NCBI GenBank assembly: GCA_015231715.1 | Contig: JADGBB010000017.1 | Coordinates: 1-26,920 of the forward strand | Length of the DNA stretch: 26,920 nucleotides | From: Candidatus Omnitrophota bacterium | Lineage (GTDB): Bacteria > Omnitrophota > Koll11 > Tantalellales > Tantalellaceae | Reading direction: 5' to 3' | Shown here: positions 10,029 to 16,886 of the stretch, in pieces | How the letters are laid out: each line of letters begins with the position of its first letter | How positions within the stretch are numbered: position 1 is the first letter of the stretch | Position numbers and translations under genes: made by a program | Notes under the pieces: model-generated | What the model was told of the DNA's origin: nothing | The model's input: only the letters and a program-made list of their open reading frames with translations | Databases searched by the model: none

Positions 10029-11192
10029 TTATCCGGCCCTATGCCGGCTTGCAGGCAGCAAGAAAGAAAAAGTGCTTCCTTCCCCTACTATTGAGTCAAT
10101 CCATATTTTTCCGCCGTGCTTTTCAATGATCTCTCTGCAAATAGCCAGACCCAAACCTGTTCCGCCGGTTTCTCTTGTAGCGTGATCTCCAAGTTGTTGA
10201 AACTTTTGAAATAATTTTACCTTATCCTCATCTTTTATGCCGGGTCCTGTATCTTTAACTGAAACTGTTAAGTTGTTTTTTTCTTTCTCCATGTAACTCA
10301 TTACTTCTATCCCGCCTTCGGACGTAAATATTATGGCGTTATATATTAAATTGTTCATTACTTGGTTTATCTTATCAGGATCAAAATCCACCATGATAAT
10401 ATCGGACGAAAAAGCTGTCTTTAAATATAGTCCTTTTTTTTCAGCAACGGGTTTTAGAAGATCAACAACTTCCTGAATAGTTTCATTTATATCCCCTTTC
10501 GCGATCGATAGCTCTTTTGTACCTGACTCAAGTTTTGACAAACTTAAAATATCATCTATGAGCCTTCCCAGCCTGTCGACATTTTTTAATGTTTTACCCA
10601 AAAAATCTTTCTGTATGTCTGTTAGTTCTCCGGCAGTTCCGCTTACTATTATATCCAGCATAGTCTTTATGGATCCCAGCGGAGTTCTGAGTTCATGTGA
10701 AACAGTTGAAGTAAAATCTTTCTGTCCTTCATACATATTCTTTAGTTTGGCATTAAGCAAAAGTAATTCTTCGTTCTGCTTTTTTACATGCTCCGATAAT
10801 GCCCTATTGTGTTCAGCCATATCGAATCTCTTTATAGCATCAGTAATTGTTGTTTTAAGTTCCACGTCTTCCCAGGGCTTATTAATAAAACGGTATACTT
10901 CCCCTTTATTGATGGCATCTTCAGCAATACGGATATCAGAATGGCCGGTGAATAGTATTCGTATTATTTCCGGATTTATTTCTTTTACTTGTTTCAAAAA
11001 ATCAGTTCCCGTAACATCCGGCATGCGGTAATCGGACATAACAATTTTTATTTTTTCATTTTTCAAACACTCAAGTGCTTCTTTGTGGTTTGTCGTCGTA
11101 AAGATCCCGAATTCTTCCGATCTGAATAAACGTTTTAAAGAGTTCAAAATATTTTCTTCATCATCAAGTATAAGCACATTTATTTCTTTCAT
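10029..11192 (-). CDS. Receiver-histidine kinase fusion (REC-HisKA-HATPase)
   Basis: 387 residues, cytosolic. The receiver (5-120) has D54 in MSDYRMPDVTG and K105 in INKPWED, the style of RpfG/HD-GYP-type receivers. A short coiled coil (125-160) leads into HisKA (H166 in SHELRTPLG) and HATPase (N285, DTGPGI at 314-319, GGTGLGLAI at 343-351). A kinase gated by an N-terminal receiver takes its input from another kinase, so this protein probably sits mid-relay. A GAGGGAG ribosome binding site lies seven bases upstream. The gene is 30 bases downstream of the CBS gene and 20 bases upstream of the double receiver. Confidence 0.92.
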   Translation of the reverse strand: MKEINVLILDDEENILNSLKRLFRSEEFGIFTTTNHKEALECLKNEKIKIVMSDYRMPDVTGTDFLKQVKEINPEIIRILFTGHSDIRIAEDAINKGEVYRFINKPWEDVELKTTITDAIKRFDMAEHNRALSEHVKKQNEELLLLNAKLKNMYEGQKDFTSTVSHELRTPLGSIKTMLDIIVSGTAGELTDIQKDFLGKTLKNVDRLGRLIDDILSLSKLESGTKELSIAKGDINETIQEVVDLLKPVAEKKGLYLKTAFSSDIIMVDFDPDKINQVMNNLIYNAIIFTSEGGIEVMSYMEKEKNNLTVSVKDTGPGIKDEDKVKLFQKFQQLGDHATRETGGTGLGLAICREIIEKHGGKIWIDSIVGEGSTFSFLLPASRHRAG

Positions 11193-11222
11193 TAGAATCT
11201 CCCTCTTTTCAAAAACATGGGT

Positions 11223-11705
11223 TTATTGATCATTCCTGACCTTTAGCAGTTTATAGTATTTATTAAAAACGTCTCTTCTTCCCAGTACTCCCTTTATTTC
11301 ACCTTTGCTCACAACGGGCAATGTATGTATATTTTTTTGAAACATGATTTGTATTATTTCTATCAAAGTTGTCTCCTCTTCAATTGTGATCACGTCTTTC
11401 TTCATTACCTGTTTTACATTTGCGTAATTTTTCGGCAGAGATAAATTATCAACTGTTTCTCCCATAATATTGAAAAGATCTGTCGAAGTGATTATCCCGA
11501 CTAGATTCCCTGATATATCTACTACTGGCAAGCCGCTTATTTTAAATCTCATTAATAGATTTGCCGCTTCAGTAAGGGAGGCTGTCTCCTCGACAGTAAC
11601 AGCGAATTTCGACATTATGTCTTTTGCTTTTACCTGTTTCAAAGATTCCGTACTCGTTTGTTCCAAAGCATGTTTATTTATTTCATTTAACTCATTATTA
11701 TCCAT
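11223..11705 (-). CDS. CBS-pair protein
   Basis: 160 residues: two CBS motifs (about 28-80, AKDIMSKFAVTVEE to ITSTDLFNIM; 98-150, KQVMKKDVITIEE to GRRDVFNKYY) after a 25-residue N-terminal helix. Paired CBS domains usually form a Bateman module that binds adenine nucleotides or SAM and reports energy or metabolite state. There is no fused catalytic domain, so it must act on a partner; the operon makes the neighbouring kinases candidates. GGAGG is well placed before the ATG. The gene follows the split kinase by 14 bases. Confidence 0.9.
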   Translation of the reverse strand: MDNNELNEINKHALEQTSTESLKQVKAKDIMSKFAVTVEETASLTEAANLLMRFKISGLPVVDISGNLVGIITSTDLFNIMGETVDNLSLPKNYANVKQVMKKDVITIEEETTLIEIIQIMFQKNIHTLPVVSKGEIKGVLGRRDVFNKYYKLLKVRNDQ

Positions 11706-11719
11706 GTCATATCCTCCAT

Positions 11720-13777
11720 TTATTTACAAGCCGGAAACACCACAGTAAATTTAGCACCTTTCCCGGGTTCACTTTCAAGAAGTATATCGCCTTCATGAGA
11801 TCTAACAATATCATAACTTATACTTAACCCTAAACCGGTACCTTCACCAGTTTTTTTAGTTGTATAAAATGCATCGAATATCTTCTTATGATCTTCAACT
11901 GGTATTCCCTTGCCGTTATCAATGATATCTACAAACACTTTATTATCTTTTGAATATGTCTTGATCTTGATAATGCCTTTCTTTTCAATTGCATGAGCGG
12001 CATTTATCAACAGGTTTATGAAAACTTGTCCGACTTTCTGAGAATTGCAATTAACTTGAGGGATATCACCATAATCCTGCTCAACTTCTGCCTTGTATTT
12101 TAATTCATTTTTTACAATATTCAGGACACTTTTCAATATGCCGTTAATATCAGCCAGATTTTTATCCTCGCCGTTTTCCCTTGAAAAAGTTTTAAGGTCT
12201 ATTACAATTTTTCTGATCCTTTCCAGACCTTCAGTCGTCTCTCTTAAAAGACTGTCAATATCACCGATAATGAACTCAATATCTAGCCTTTTTTCAAGTT
12301 CTTGAATTTCTTTTTCAATTTTTTTTGATTTTTCTATATCCTCTTTTTTAATGGCATTTTTCAAGGTTTCATATACTCTCAATATTTCAGAAAAACCTCC
12401 TATATATTGTTCAAGAGTTGAGATATTGCTGGTAATAAACCCGAGGGGATTATTTATTTCATGTGCTATGCCAGCCGCAAGCTGCCCGATAGAAGCTAGT
12501 TTTTCCGATTGAATGATTTGGCGGTGAGCGTCCTTAAGCTTTTCATTTGTTTTACTCACATCATCCAGCAGCATCTTCATTACTTTTTCATTCACCTGCA
12601 ATTCTTTATTAATTTTTTCTAATGCCAGATTTTTTCCTTCTATTTCTAGGCGGCTTTGTTTTTTCCCCGTAATATCTACGTGAGTCCCTATCATTCTCGC
12701 AGGTGCACCATGAGAAGATTGTTCAAATACCTTTCCCGAGGCATGTATCCATTTCCAGTTGCCGTCTTTGCACCTCATTCTAAAATCAACGTCAAAATCA
12801 TATTTTTCATCTTTAAAATGATGAGCCAATTCTTTCTTTACCATTGCTTCATCATCAGGATGCACAAGTTTTTCCCATGTACTTATATGCGGTAAAAGTT
12901 CATCTAGAGAGTAGCCCAGCATTGTACTCCAAACCTCGTCGAATTTATATTCCCCGGTCAGAATATTCCAGTCCCACAAACCGCTTTCCGAACCCTTTAA
13001 AGCCAGACTCAAACGCGCCTCATTTTCTTTGATCAAAGATTGATTCCTTCTTTGGGTGCTAATGTTTTTTCCAATACCGCAAAGCAGCGGTTCTCCATCG
13101 CTATTTTTCATTAATGACCCTGAAAAAAACATAGGTATTATTTCCTTGTCTTTTGTTATTAAATCTGCTTCCATTTCAGCATGTCCGTTTTTAAAAGCCG
13201 TTTCTATTGCCTGGCTCATCATTTTTGCTCCCTCTTCATCAAAAAAGTCGGCAGGATTCATTCCTTTTATCTCTTCATTTGAATACTTACTGATCACAGA
13301 AAGAGCTCTGTTCCACCTAATAAACTTCCCTTTTGTGTCAAACACATAAAATATATCGCTGATCGCATCCACGCTGTCCTGTGAAAACTTTATTTCTGAC
13401 AAAAGATTTTTTTCACTTTTTTTCTTATCGGTGATATCTTTTGCCACTATAACAATTCCCTGCGCTTCTTTGCAATGACATCCATTTAATACAAAGTTCG
13501 AACATTCACTCGATAACCGGCCATAAAGACACTTTGTCTTATTCAAAACTGAACTGCTTATTAGTGCCGTAATGGCTGTGCCGTCTTTTTTAATACATTG
13601 GCTTTCGTAATTGAATATTTTTTCTTCTTTATCGATCGATACATCTAATCCGGGAAATATAGTATTTATATTTTTCCCGATCAATTCATTTTCTTTGTAA
13701 TCCAAAAGCCTGCACGATTCCTGATTGACCCTTGTTATTATTCCCACGGGGGTTAATACGAATAGCATTATCTGCAA
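11720..13777 (-). CDS. C-terminal part of a split sensor kinase: three PAS, HisKA, HATPase
   Basis: A 685-residue frame. The truncated first PAS (1 to about 115) has an unusual Cys-bearing insertion (C83, C92, C100, C102). PAS 2 (about 128-242) and PAS 3 (about 252-372, with the GLWDWN and WKWIHASGKV hallmarks of the PAS_3 class) follow. A coiled coil (375-425), HisKA (H439 in GIAHEINNPLG) and HATPase (N592 region, DNGKGIP at 620-626, GTGLGLSISYDIV at 646-658) complete it. The frame opens at a TTG (13777) or ATG (13768) with no ribosome binding site, inside the 3' end of the upstream membrane gene. That gene's frame leads exactly into this PAS: skipping one base at 13769 would join the two into a 1,099-residue kinase. 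This is either one gene with a frameshift or a reinitiated second protein. Confidence 0.85.
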   Translation of the reverse strand: MQIMLFVLTPVGIITRVNQESCRLLDYKENELIGKNINTIFPGLDVSIDKEEKIFNYESQCIKKDGTAITALISSSVLNKTKCLYGRLSSECSNFVLNGCHCKEAQGIVIVAKDITDKKKSEKNLLSEIKFSQDSVDAISDIFYVFDTKGKFIRWNRALSVISKYSNEEIKGMNPADFFDEEGAKMMSQAIETAFKNGHAEMEADLITKDKEIIPMFFSGSLMKNSDGEPLLCGIGKNISTQRRNQSLIKENEARLSLALKGSESGLWDWNILTGEYKFDEVWSTMLGYSLDELLPHISTWEKLVHPDDEAMVKKELAHHFKDEKYDFDVDFRMRCKDGNWKWIHASGKVFEQSSHGAPARMIGTHVDITGKKQSRLEIEGKNLALEKINKELQVNEKVMKMLLDDVSKTNEKLKDAHRQIIQSEKLASIGQLAAGIAHEINNPLGFITSNISTLEQYIGGFSEILRVYETLKNAIKKEDIEKSKKIEKEIQELEKRLDIEFIIGDIDSLLRETTEGLERIRKIVIDLKTFSRENGEDKNLADINGILKSVLNIVKNELKYKAEVEQDYGDIPQVNCNSQKVGQVFINLLINAAHAIEKKGIIKIKTYSKDNKVFVDIIDNGKGIPVEDHKKIFDAFYTTKKTGEGTGLGLSISYDIVRSHEGDILLESEPGKGAKFTVVFPACK

Positions 13778-15020
13778 TGCTCGATAGTATGTTATCGACG
13801 ACTTCTTTTGAAACTGTTGTTTCCTTCAAGCTTTTGATCATTCTGCTAAAACTATCGGCTAGTTCATTTGTTTCATCTTTTGATCTTACTTCAATTTTAG
13901 CGGATAGATCTCCGGTCCTTATGCGTTCCATAACATATTTTAAATTAATTATAGGCTTGTATGTCTTATAAGAAAAAAACATGCCTAAAAATATGGCTAA
14001 AAGAGCGACCATCAATGAAATATAAAGTAATTTTATCTCCAGTTTTTTTACAGGGTCAAATATTTTTTTAAGATCCACTCTAAGTATCAATGTCCATCCT
14101 AGTCCTTTATATCTTTCATATCCGGTTGAATGCGCATATGCGATAAGAAAAATTTTTTTGACGTTCCCTGCATTTTGCGTTACAATATCCCAAGATTTAA
14201 TTTCATTTTTTGGACATGTATAAACATCATCGTAAGTCGTATATAAAACCTCTTTATCGTAGCTGAGCAGTTCGTAGCCTTCAGGTTTATACCCATCAAA
14301 ACCAAAATTCTCGTTAGTGGCAAATCCATCATTTTGTTCACTTCCGACGACAATTTCTATTATCCGAGTGAAATCCAGCACATTTTTCATGACGCCTAAA
14401 AAGTTCCCGTTTTCGTCATCTATGCGCAATCCTATTGTTATGGCTCTGGCCCCGGTACTTTCGTCTAAATCAACATCACCTATAAAGATCCCTTTTTCTT
14501 TGGTTTTTTGCCACCAATTTTCATCCGATTGGTCGTAATCTGTTGTTTTTCGTGTCTCGGCTATATTCGCACCGTATTTGTTTGTTACAAATGTCTCTAT
14601 ATAAACGGTTTGAGAATGTTCACCATTAAGAATTTTTTGCAATTCAATTAATCTGCCCGACATATCGTTTTCTATTATGTCTTTCATGAAAGGTGTTATT
14701 TCTTCTTTTGTTGCATTTATCCACTTTTTGTCCTCTTCCGTAATATATTCTTTTACATTGTCCATTTGGTCAAAATCTTTGTTTGACAATACAACAGCTT
14801 CCCTTACTTCATTATCACTTAAAAATATTCTTAATAATCCTATTTGACTATATAGGTTCTTATCTATCTCTCTGATCATAGTTTTTGCCAGCATTGCATA
14901 GCTCCTGCCAATGCTGTCTTCTAGAATTGTCTGGCTTGTGCCGGCTGAAAAATAACCTACGAATACTACTAGAATGGCCATGCCCAAAAAAAGCATAGTT
15001 AGTTTAGTTTTTATTTTCAA
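13686..15020 (-). CDS. N-terminal part of the split sensor kinase: Cache-type sensor, HAMP, PAS start
   Basis: 444 residues. TM1 (about 8-26) and TM2 (about 331-350) bracket a periplasmic domain of about 300 residues that looks like a double Cache ligand sensor. HAMP (about 351-405) follows. VSKEVVDNILSSIAD (403-417) is the usual entry to a PAS domain, after which the frame runs into unrelated sequence and stops at 13686. The start is TTG (15018-15020) with GAGG seven bases upstream; a later ATG would remove the basic N-terminus. There is no kinase domain in this frame. It is the first gene of the operon and the only membrane sensor in the signalling cluster, so an external ligand probably enters here. 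Confidence 0.85.
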   Translation of the reverse strand: MKIKTKLTMLFLGMAILVVFVGYFSAGTSQTILEDSIGRSYAMLAKTMIREIDKNLYSQIGLLRIFLSDNEVREAVVLSNKDFDQMDNVKEYITEEDKKWINATKEEITPFMKDIIENDMSGRLIELQKILNGEHSQTVYIETFVTNKYGANIAETRKTTDYDQSDENWWQKTKEKGIFIGDVDLDESTGARAITIGLRIDDENGNFLGVMKNVLDFTRIIEIVVGSEQNDGFATNENFGFDGYKPEGYELLSYDKEVLYTTYDDVYTCPKNEIKSWDIVTQNAGNVKKIFLIAYAHSTGYERYKGLGWTLILRVDLKKIFDPVKKLEIKLLYISLMVALLAIFLGMFFSYKTYKPIINLKYVMERIRTGDLSAKIEVRSKDETNELADSFSRMIKSLKETTVSKEVVDNILSSIADNAIRINPRGNNNKGQSGIVQAFGLQRK

Positions 15021-15080
15021 TTTATTGCCTCACATTACATATCGTTCAATACTTCAATTACAATAATATTTATATATCAA

Positions 15081-15109
15081 ATTTTACCCTATTAACGGCA
15101 TTATGGCAA
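15081..15109 (-). promoter_or_regulatory. Promoter of the signalling operon
   Basis: On the minus strand, TTGCCA (15104-15109), a 17-bp spacer and TAAAAT (15081-15086). The predicted start near 15074 leaves a leader of about 54 bases. It would drive the split kinase, CBS, receiver-kinase, double receiver and deaminase genes (largest gap 30 bases). It diverges from the thioredoxin-CcdA gene. Confidence 0.6.
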
Positions 15110-15127
15110 TTTTCCAAAAATAATACC

Positions 15128-15182
15128 TTGAAATGGACGATATTGTTTTTTTTATACGCAAAACTGATCATTGTGCTAAAAT
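15128..15182 (+). promoter_or_regulatory. Candidate promoters of the thioredoxin-CcdA gene
   Basis: Two options overlap. TTGAAA (15128-15133), a 17-bp spacer and TTTATA (15151-15156) would give a 30-base leader without a ribosome binding site. An extended -10, TGCTAAAAT (15174-15182), would start transcription near 15189, four bases before the ATG at 15193. The second fits the missing ribosome binding site. Confidence 0.4.
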
Positions 15183-15192
15183 GCCTATACTC

Positions 15193-16353
15193 ATGAAGAA
15201 AATAAATTTTATTATATTCGCCTTCTTGTTTTTATTTACCGGCGCTATCTGCAATTCTTTAGAAAATACCGATAAATCCGAAGTTTATTATTTTTATTCA
15301 TCTCATTGTGAGGAATGTTTATATCTTAAAGAAAATGTATTTCCCAAAATAAAAAACGAGTTTGAGGGGAAAATATTTTGGAAAGAGATAAATATAGATG
15401 AAAGTCCTGAAAATTTTAAACTGGCATTAGAGATGGTTTTCAAAAATATAAAATTGGGGACTATTGCTCCTTCGATCGTTATCGGAGACAATGTTTTAAT
15501 GGGAGTTGATAAAATAGAATCAGAGCTAAGTGGATTGATAACTAAAACACTTGCTTCTGATATACCCTCTCTTGCAATTAACAACGACAGCCTAAACAAG
15601 ATCTCACCTGACAGCGTTTATGCCAGCATCACTCCCGTCGTTATTCTTATAAGCGGATTGATCGACGGAATTAACCCGTGCGCATTCGCGGCGATCGCTT
15701 TTCTAATATCACTTTTATACGTTCACTCATACAAAAAAAAAGAGATCATTGTCATCTGTCTCTCATACTGTTTTGCCGTTTTTTTAACATATACCCTGAT
15801 CGGTATCGGTTTTTTTAATATACTTTATTCGTTAAAAGGTTTTTACAAAATTACTAGGGTCTTTAAAATATTAGTAGCAATATCCTGTTTCATATTCGCT
15901 CTTTTGAGCATATATGATTCCATCATTTACAAAATTACCGGAAACGCAAAAAGCCTTTTGCTTGTCCTCCCCGATAAATTCAAAAAGAAAATAAGCCTCA
16001 CAATAGGATCAGAACTCCGCGGCAACAAAAAGAAAAACATCATACAACTAGCTCTAGGAACATTCATCTTAGGCGTTATAGTTTCATGCGTAGAAATGAT
16101 ATGCACCGGCCAAATATACCTGCCGACACTAGTATACATCCTAAAATCCCCCGACCATTCATTTGCCGCATTGTCTTACATCATACTTTACAACATTATG
16201 TTCATAGCCCCCCTTCTAGCCGTCCTAGCCCTATGCCTCCTAGGCACAACCTCAACATCATTCGGCGAATTCCTCAAAAAAAACACCCCCATAGTAAAAA
16301 TAGCATTAGCCCTAGTCTTCATAGGCTTAGGTTTAGGAATAATACTATTCTAG
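15193..16353 (+). CDS. Periplasmic thioredoxin-like domain fused to CcdA/DsbD membrane domain
   Basis: 386 residues from the ATG at 15193. A hydrophobic signal/anchor (5-20) precedes a thioredoxin-like domain with CEEC (39-42) and a cis-Pro-like APS (92-94). A CcdA/DsbD membrane domain follows, with GLIDGINPCAFAAIAFL (155-171), about six to eight helices and a second Cys site VSCVEMICTGQ (297-307). C163 and one of C299/C304 should form the electron-carrying pair that passes reductant from cytosolic thioredoxin to the periplasmic CEEC. In classical DsbD the thioredoxin domain follows the membrane part; here it precedes it. In-frame ATGs at 15133 and 15181 are less likely because they put charged residues or promoter sequence before the signal segment. 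No ribosome binding site is visible. Confidence 0.85.
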   Translation: MKKINFIIFAFLFLFTGAICNSLENTDKSEVYYFYSSHCEECLYLKENVFPKIKNEFEGKIFWKEINIDESPENFKLALEMVFKNIKLGTIAPSIVIGDNVLMGVDKIESELSGLITKTLASDIPSLAINNDSLNKISPDSVYASITPVVILISGLIDGINPCAFAAIAFLISLLYVHSYKKKEIIVICLSYCFAVFLTYTLIGIGFFNILYSLKGFYKITRVFKILVAISCFIFALLSIYDSIIYKITGNAKSLLLVLPDKFKKKISLTIGSELRGNKKKNIIQLALGTFILGVIVSCVEMICTGQIYLPTLVYILKSPDHSFAALSYIILYNIMFIAPLLAVLALCLLGTTSTSFGEFLKKNTPIVKIALALVFIGLGLGIILF

Positions 16354-16431
16354 AACGTCCGTCATTCTAAGTCAAAGCCGAAGAATCCCTATCTATTTCT
16401 ACATCTGTCCATTAATCACCCACATAAGTAC

Positions 16432-16636
16432 GGATGAGTCAGTTAGTACTTTTTCTGACACGGGAGCTAAACAACGGCATTTTTCAATCCTTTTTTAACC
16501 CCGCTAACTCATGCATTCTCCAAGCAGCTTCGCTGCTTTTCGAAGCAATCGGCAGCGGGATTGGTAATTGTTAAAAAAGAATCGAAAAATGCCTATAGCT
16601 CCCTAATCGTCAGAAAAAGTACTAACTGACTCATCC
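16432..16636. repeat. Large imperfect inverted repeat (arms about 67 bp)
   Basis: The left arm 16432-16499 and right arm 16570-16636 are inverted copies; the outermost 28 bases are identical and the rest differs by scattered changes and a small indel. The 70-bp centre has nested palindromes: CCCGCT/AGCGGG, and AGCAGC-TTC-GCTGCT. As RNA or single-stranded DNA it would fold into one long hairpin. Parts of both arms recur at 1-36. Confidence 0.85.
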
Positions 16637-16720
16637 TAGCTCGATGCGAAATTTTTAAAGGCTAACGAACGTAACCAACAAAAAAGACGTTACTAAAAAA
16701 TTTTGGGGTGACGCGGTGTA

Positions 16721-16753
16721 AACTTTGTGTGTTTTGTAAAAACACACAAAGTT
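16721..16753. repeat. Perfect 15-bp hairpin with three-base loop
   Basis: AACTTTGTGTGTTTT and its exact complement AAAACACACAAAGTT flank GTA. There is no U-tract on either strand, so it is not an ordinary intrinsic terminator. It lies inside the composite repeat. Confidence 0.8.
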
Positions 16754-16832
16754 GGAACGGCGGCAGGACCCGAAAATTTTTCGGTACGCTATTGCCGTCC
16801 GCTCCTCAGAATGACGGGATGTTGAATAGTTG

Positions 16833-16861
16833 TTACATTTATGCGAGTTTACTGTTATAAT
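16833..16861 (+). promoter_or_regulatory. Promoter of the helicase operon
   Basis: TTACAT (16833-16838), a 17-bp spacer and a perfect TATAAT (16856-16861) with TG one base upstream (extended -10). The predicted start near 16868 leaves a leader of about 19 bases with AAAGGAG (16874-16880). The promoter begins 15 bp after the repeat element ends. Confidence 0.7.
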
Positions 16862-16886
16862 GTGTGAAAATACAAAGGAGATTACA

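Larger units (their letters stand above)
16359..16817. repeat. Composite inverted-repeat element bounded by 13-bp ends
   Basis: CCGTCATTCTAAG (16359-16371) and CTCAGAATGACGG (16805-16817) are inverted copies with 12 of 13 matches. They enclose a gene-free stretch starting five bases after the thioredoxin-CcdA stop and ending just before the helicase promoter. Inside are a 205-bp imperfect inverted repeat, a perfect 15-bp hairpin (16721-16753), a GTAAC/GTTAC pair (16671-16693) and the palindrome CCGAAAATTTTTCGG (16770-16784). There is no transposase or plausible open reading frame. GTCATTCTGAG-type ends recur in many bacterial dispersed repeats. A partial copy begins this window. It could be a MITE-like element or nested insertions. 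Confidence 0.7.

Noticed and set aside
13760..13780. Programmed ribosomal frameshift in the split kinase
   Set aside because: I see no slippery heptamer, no strong upstream Shine-Dalgarno stimulator and no clear downstream hairpin; mutation, error or reinitiation are simpler.
16086..16370. Second plus-strand frame inside the 3' end of the thioredoxin-CcdA gene
   Set aside because: It is out of frame with the conserved membrane domain, rich in Pro/Arg/His, and has no start signals.
16354..16829. CRISPR array or tRNA cluster in the gene-free region
   Set aside because: The repeats are inverted, not direct and evenly spaced, and there is no cloverleaf or CCA end.
16830..16886. Longer start for the helicase
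   Set aside because: It lies across the -10 element and before the ribosome binding site at 16874-16880.
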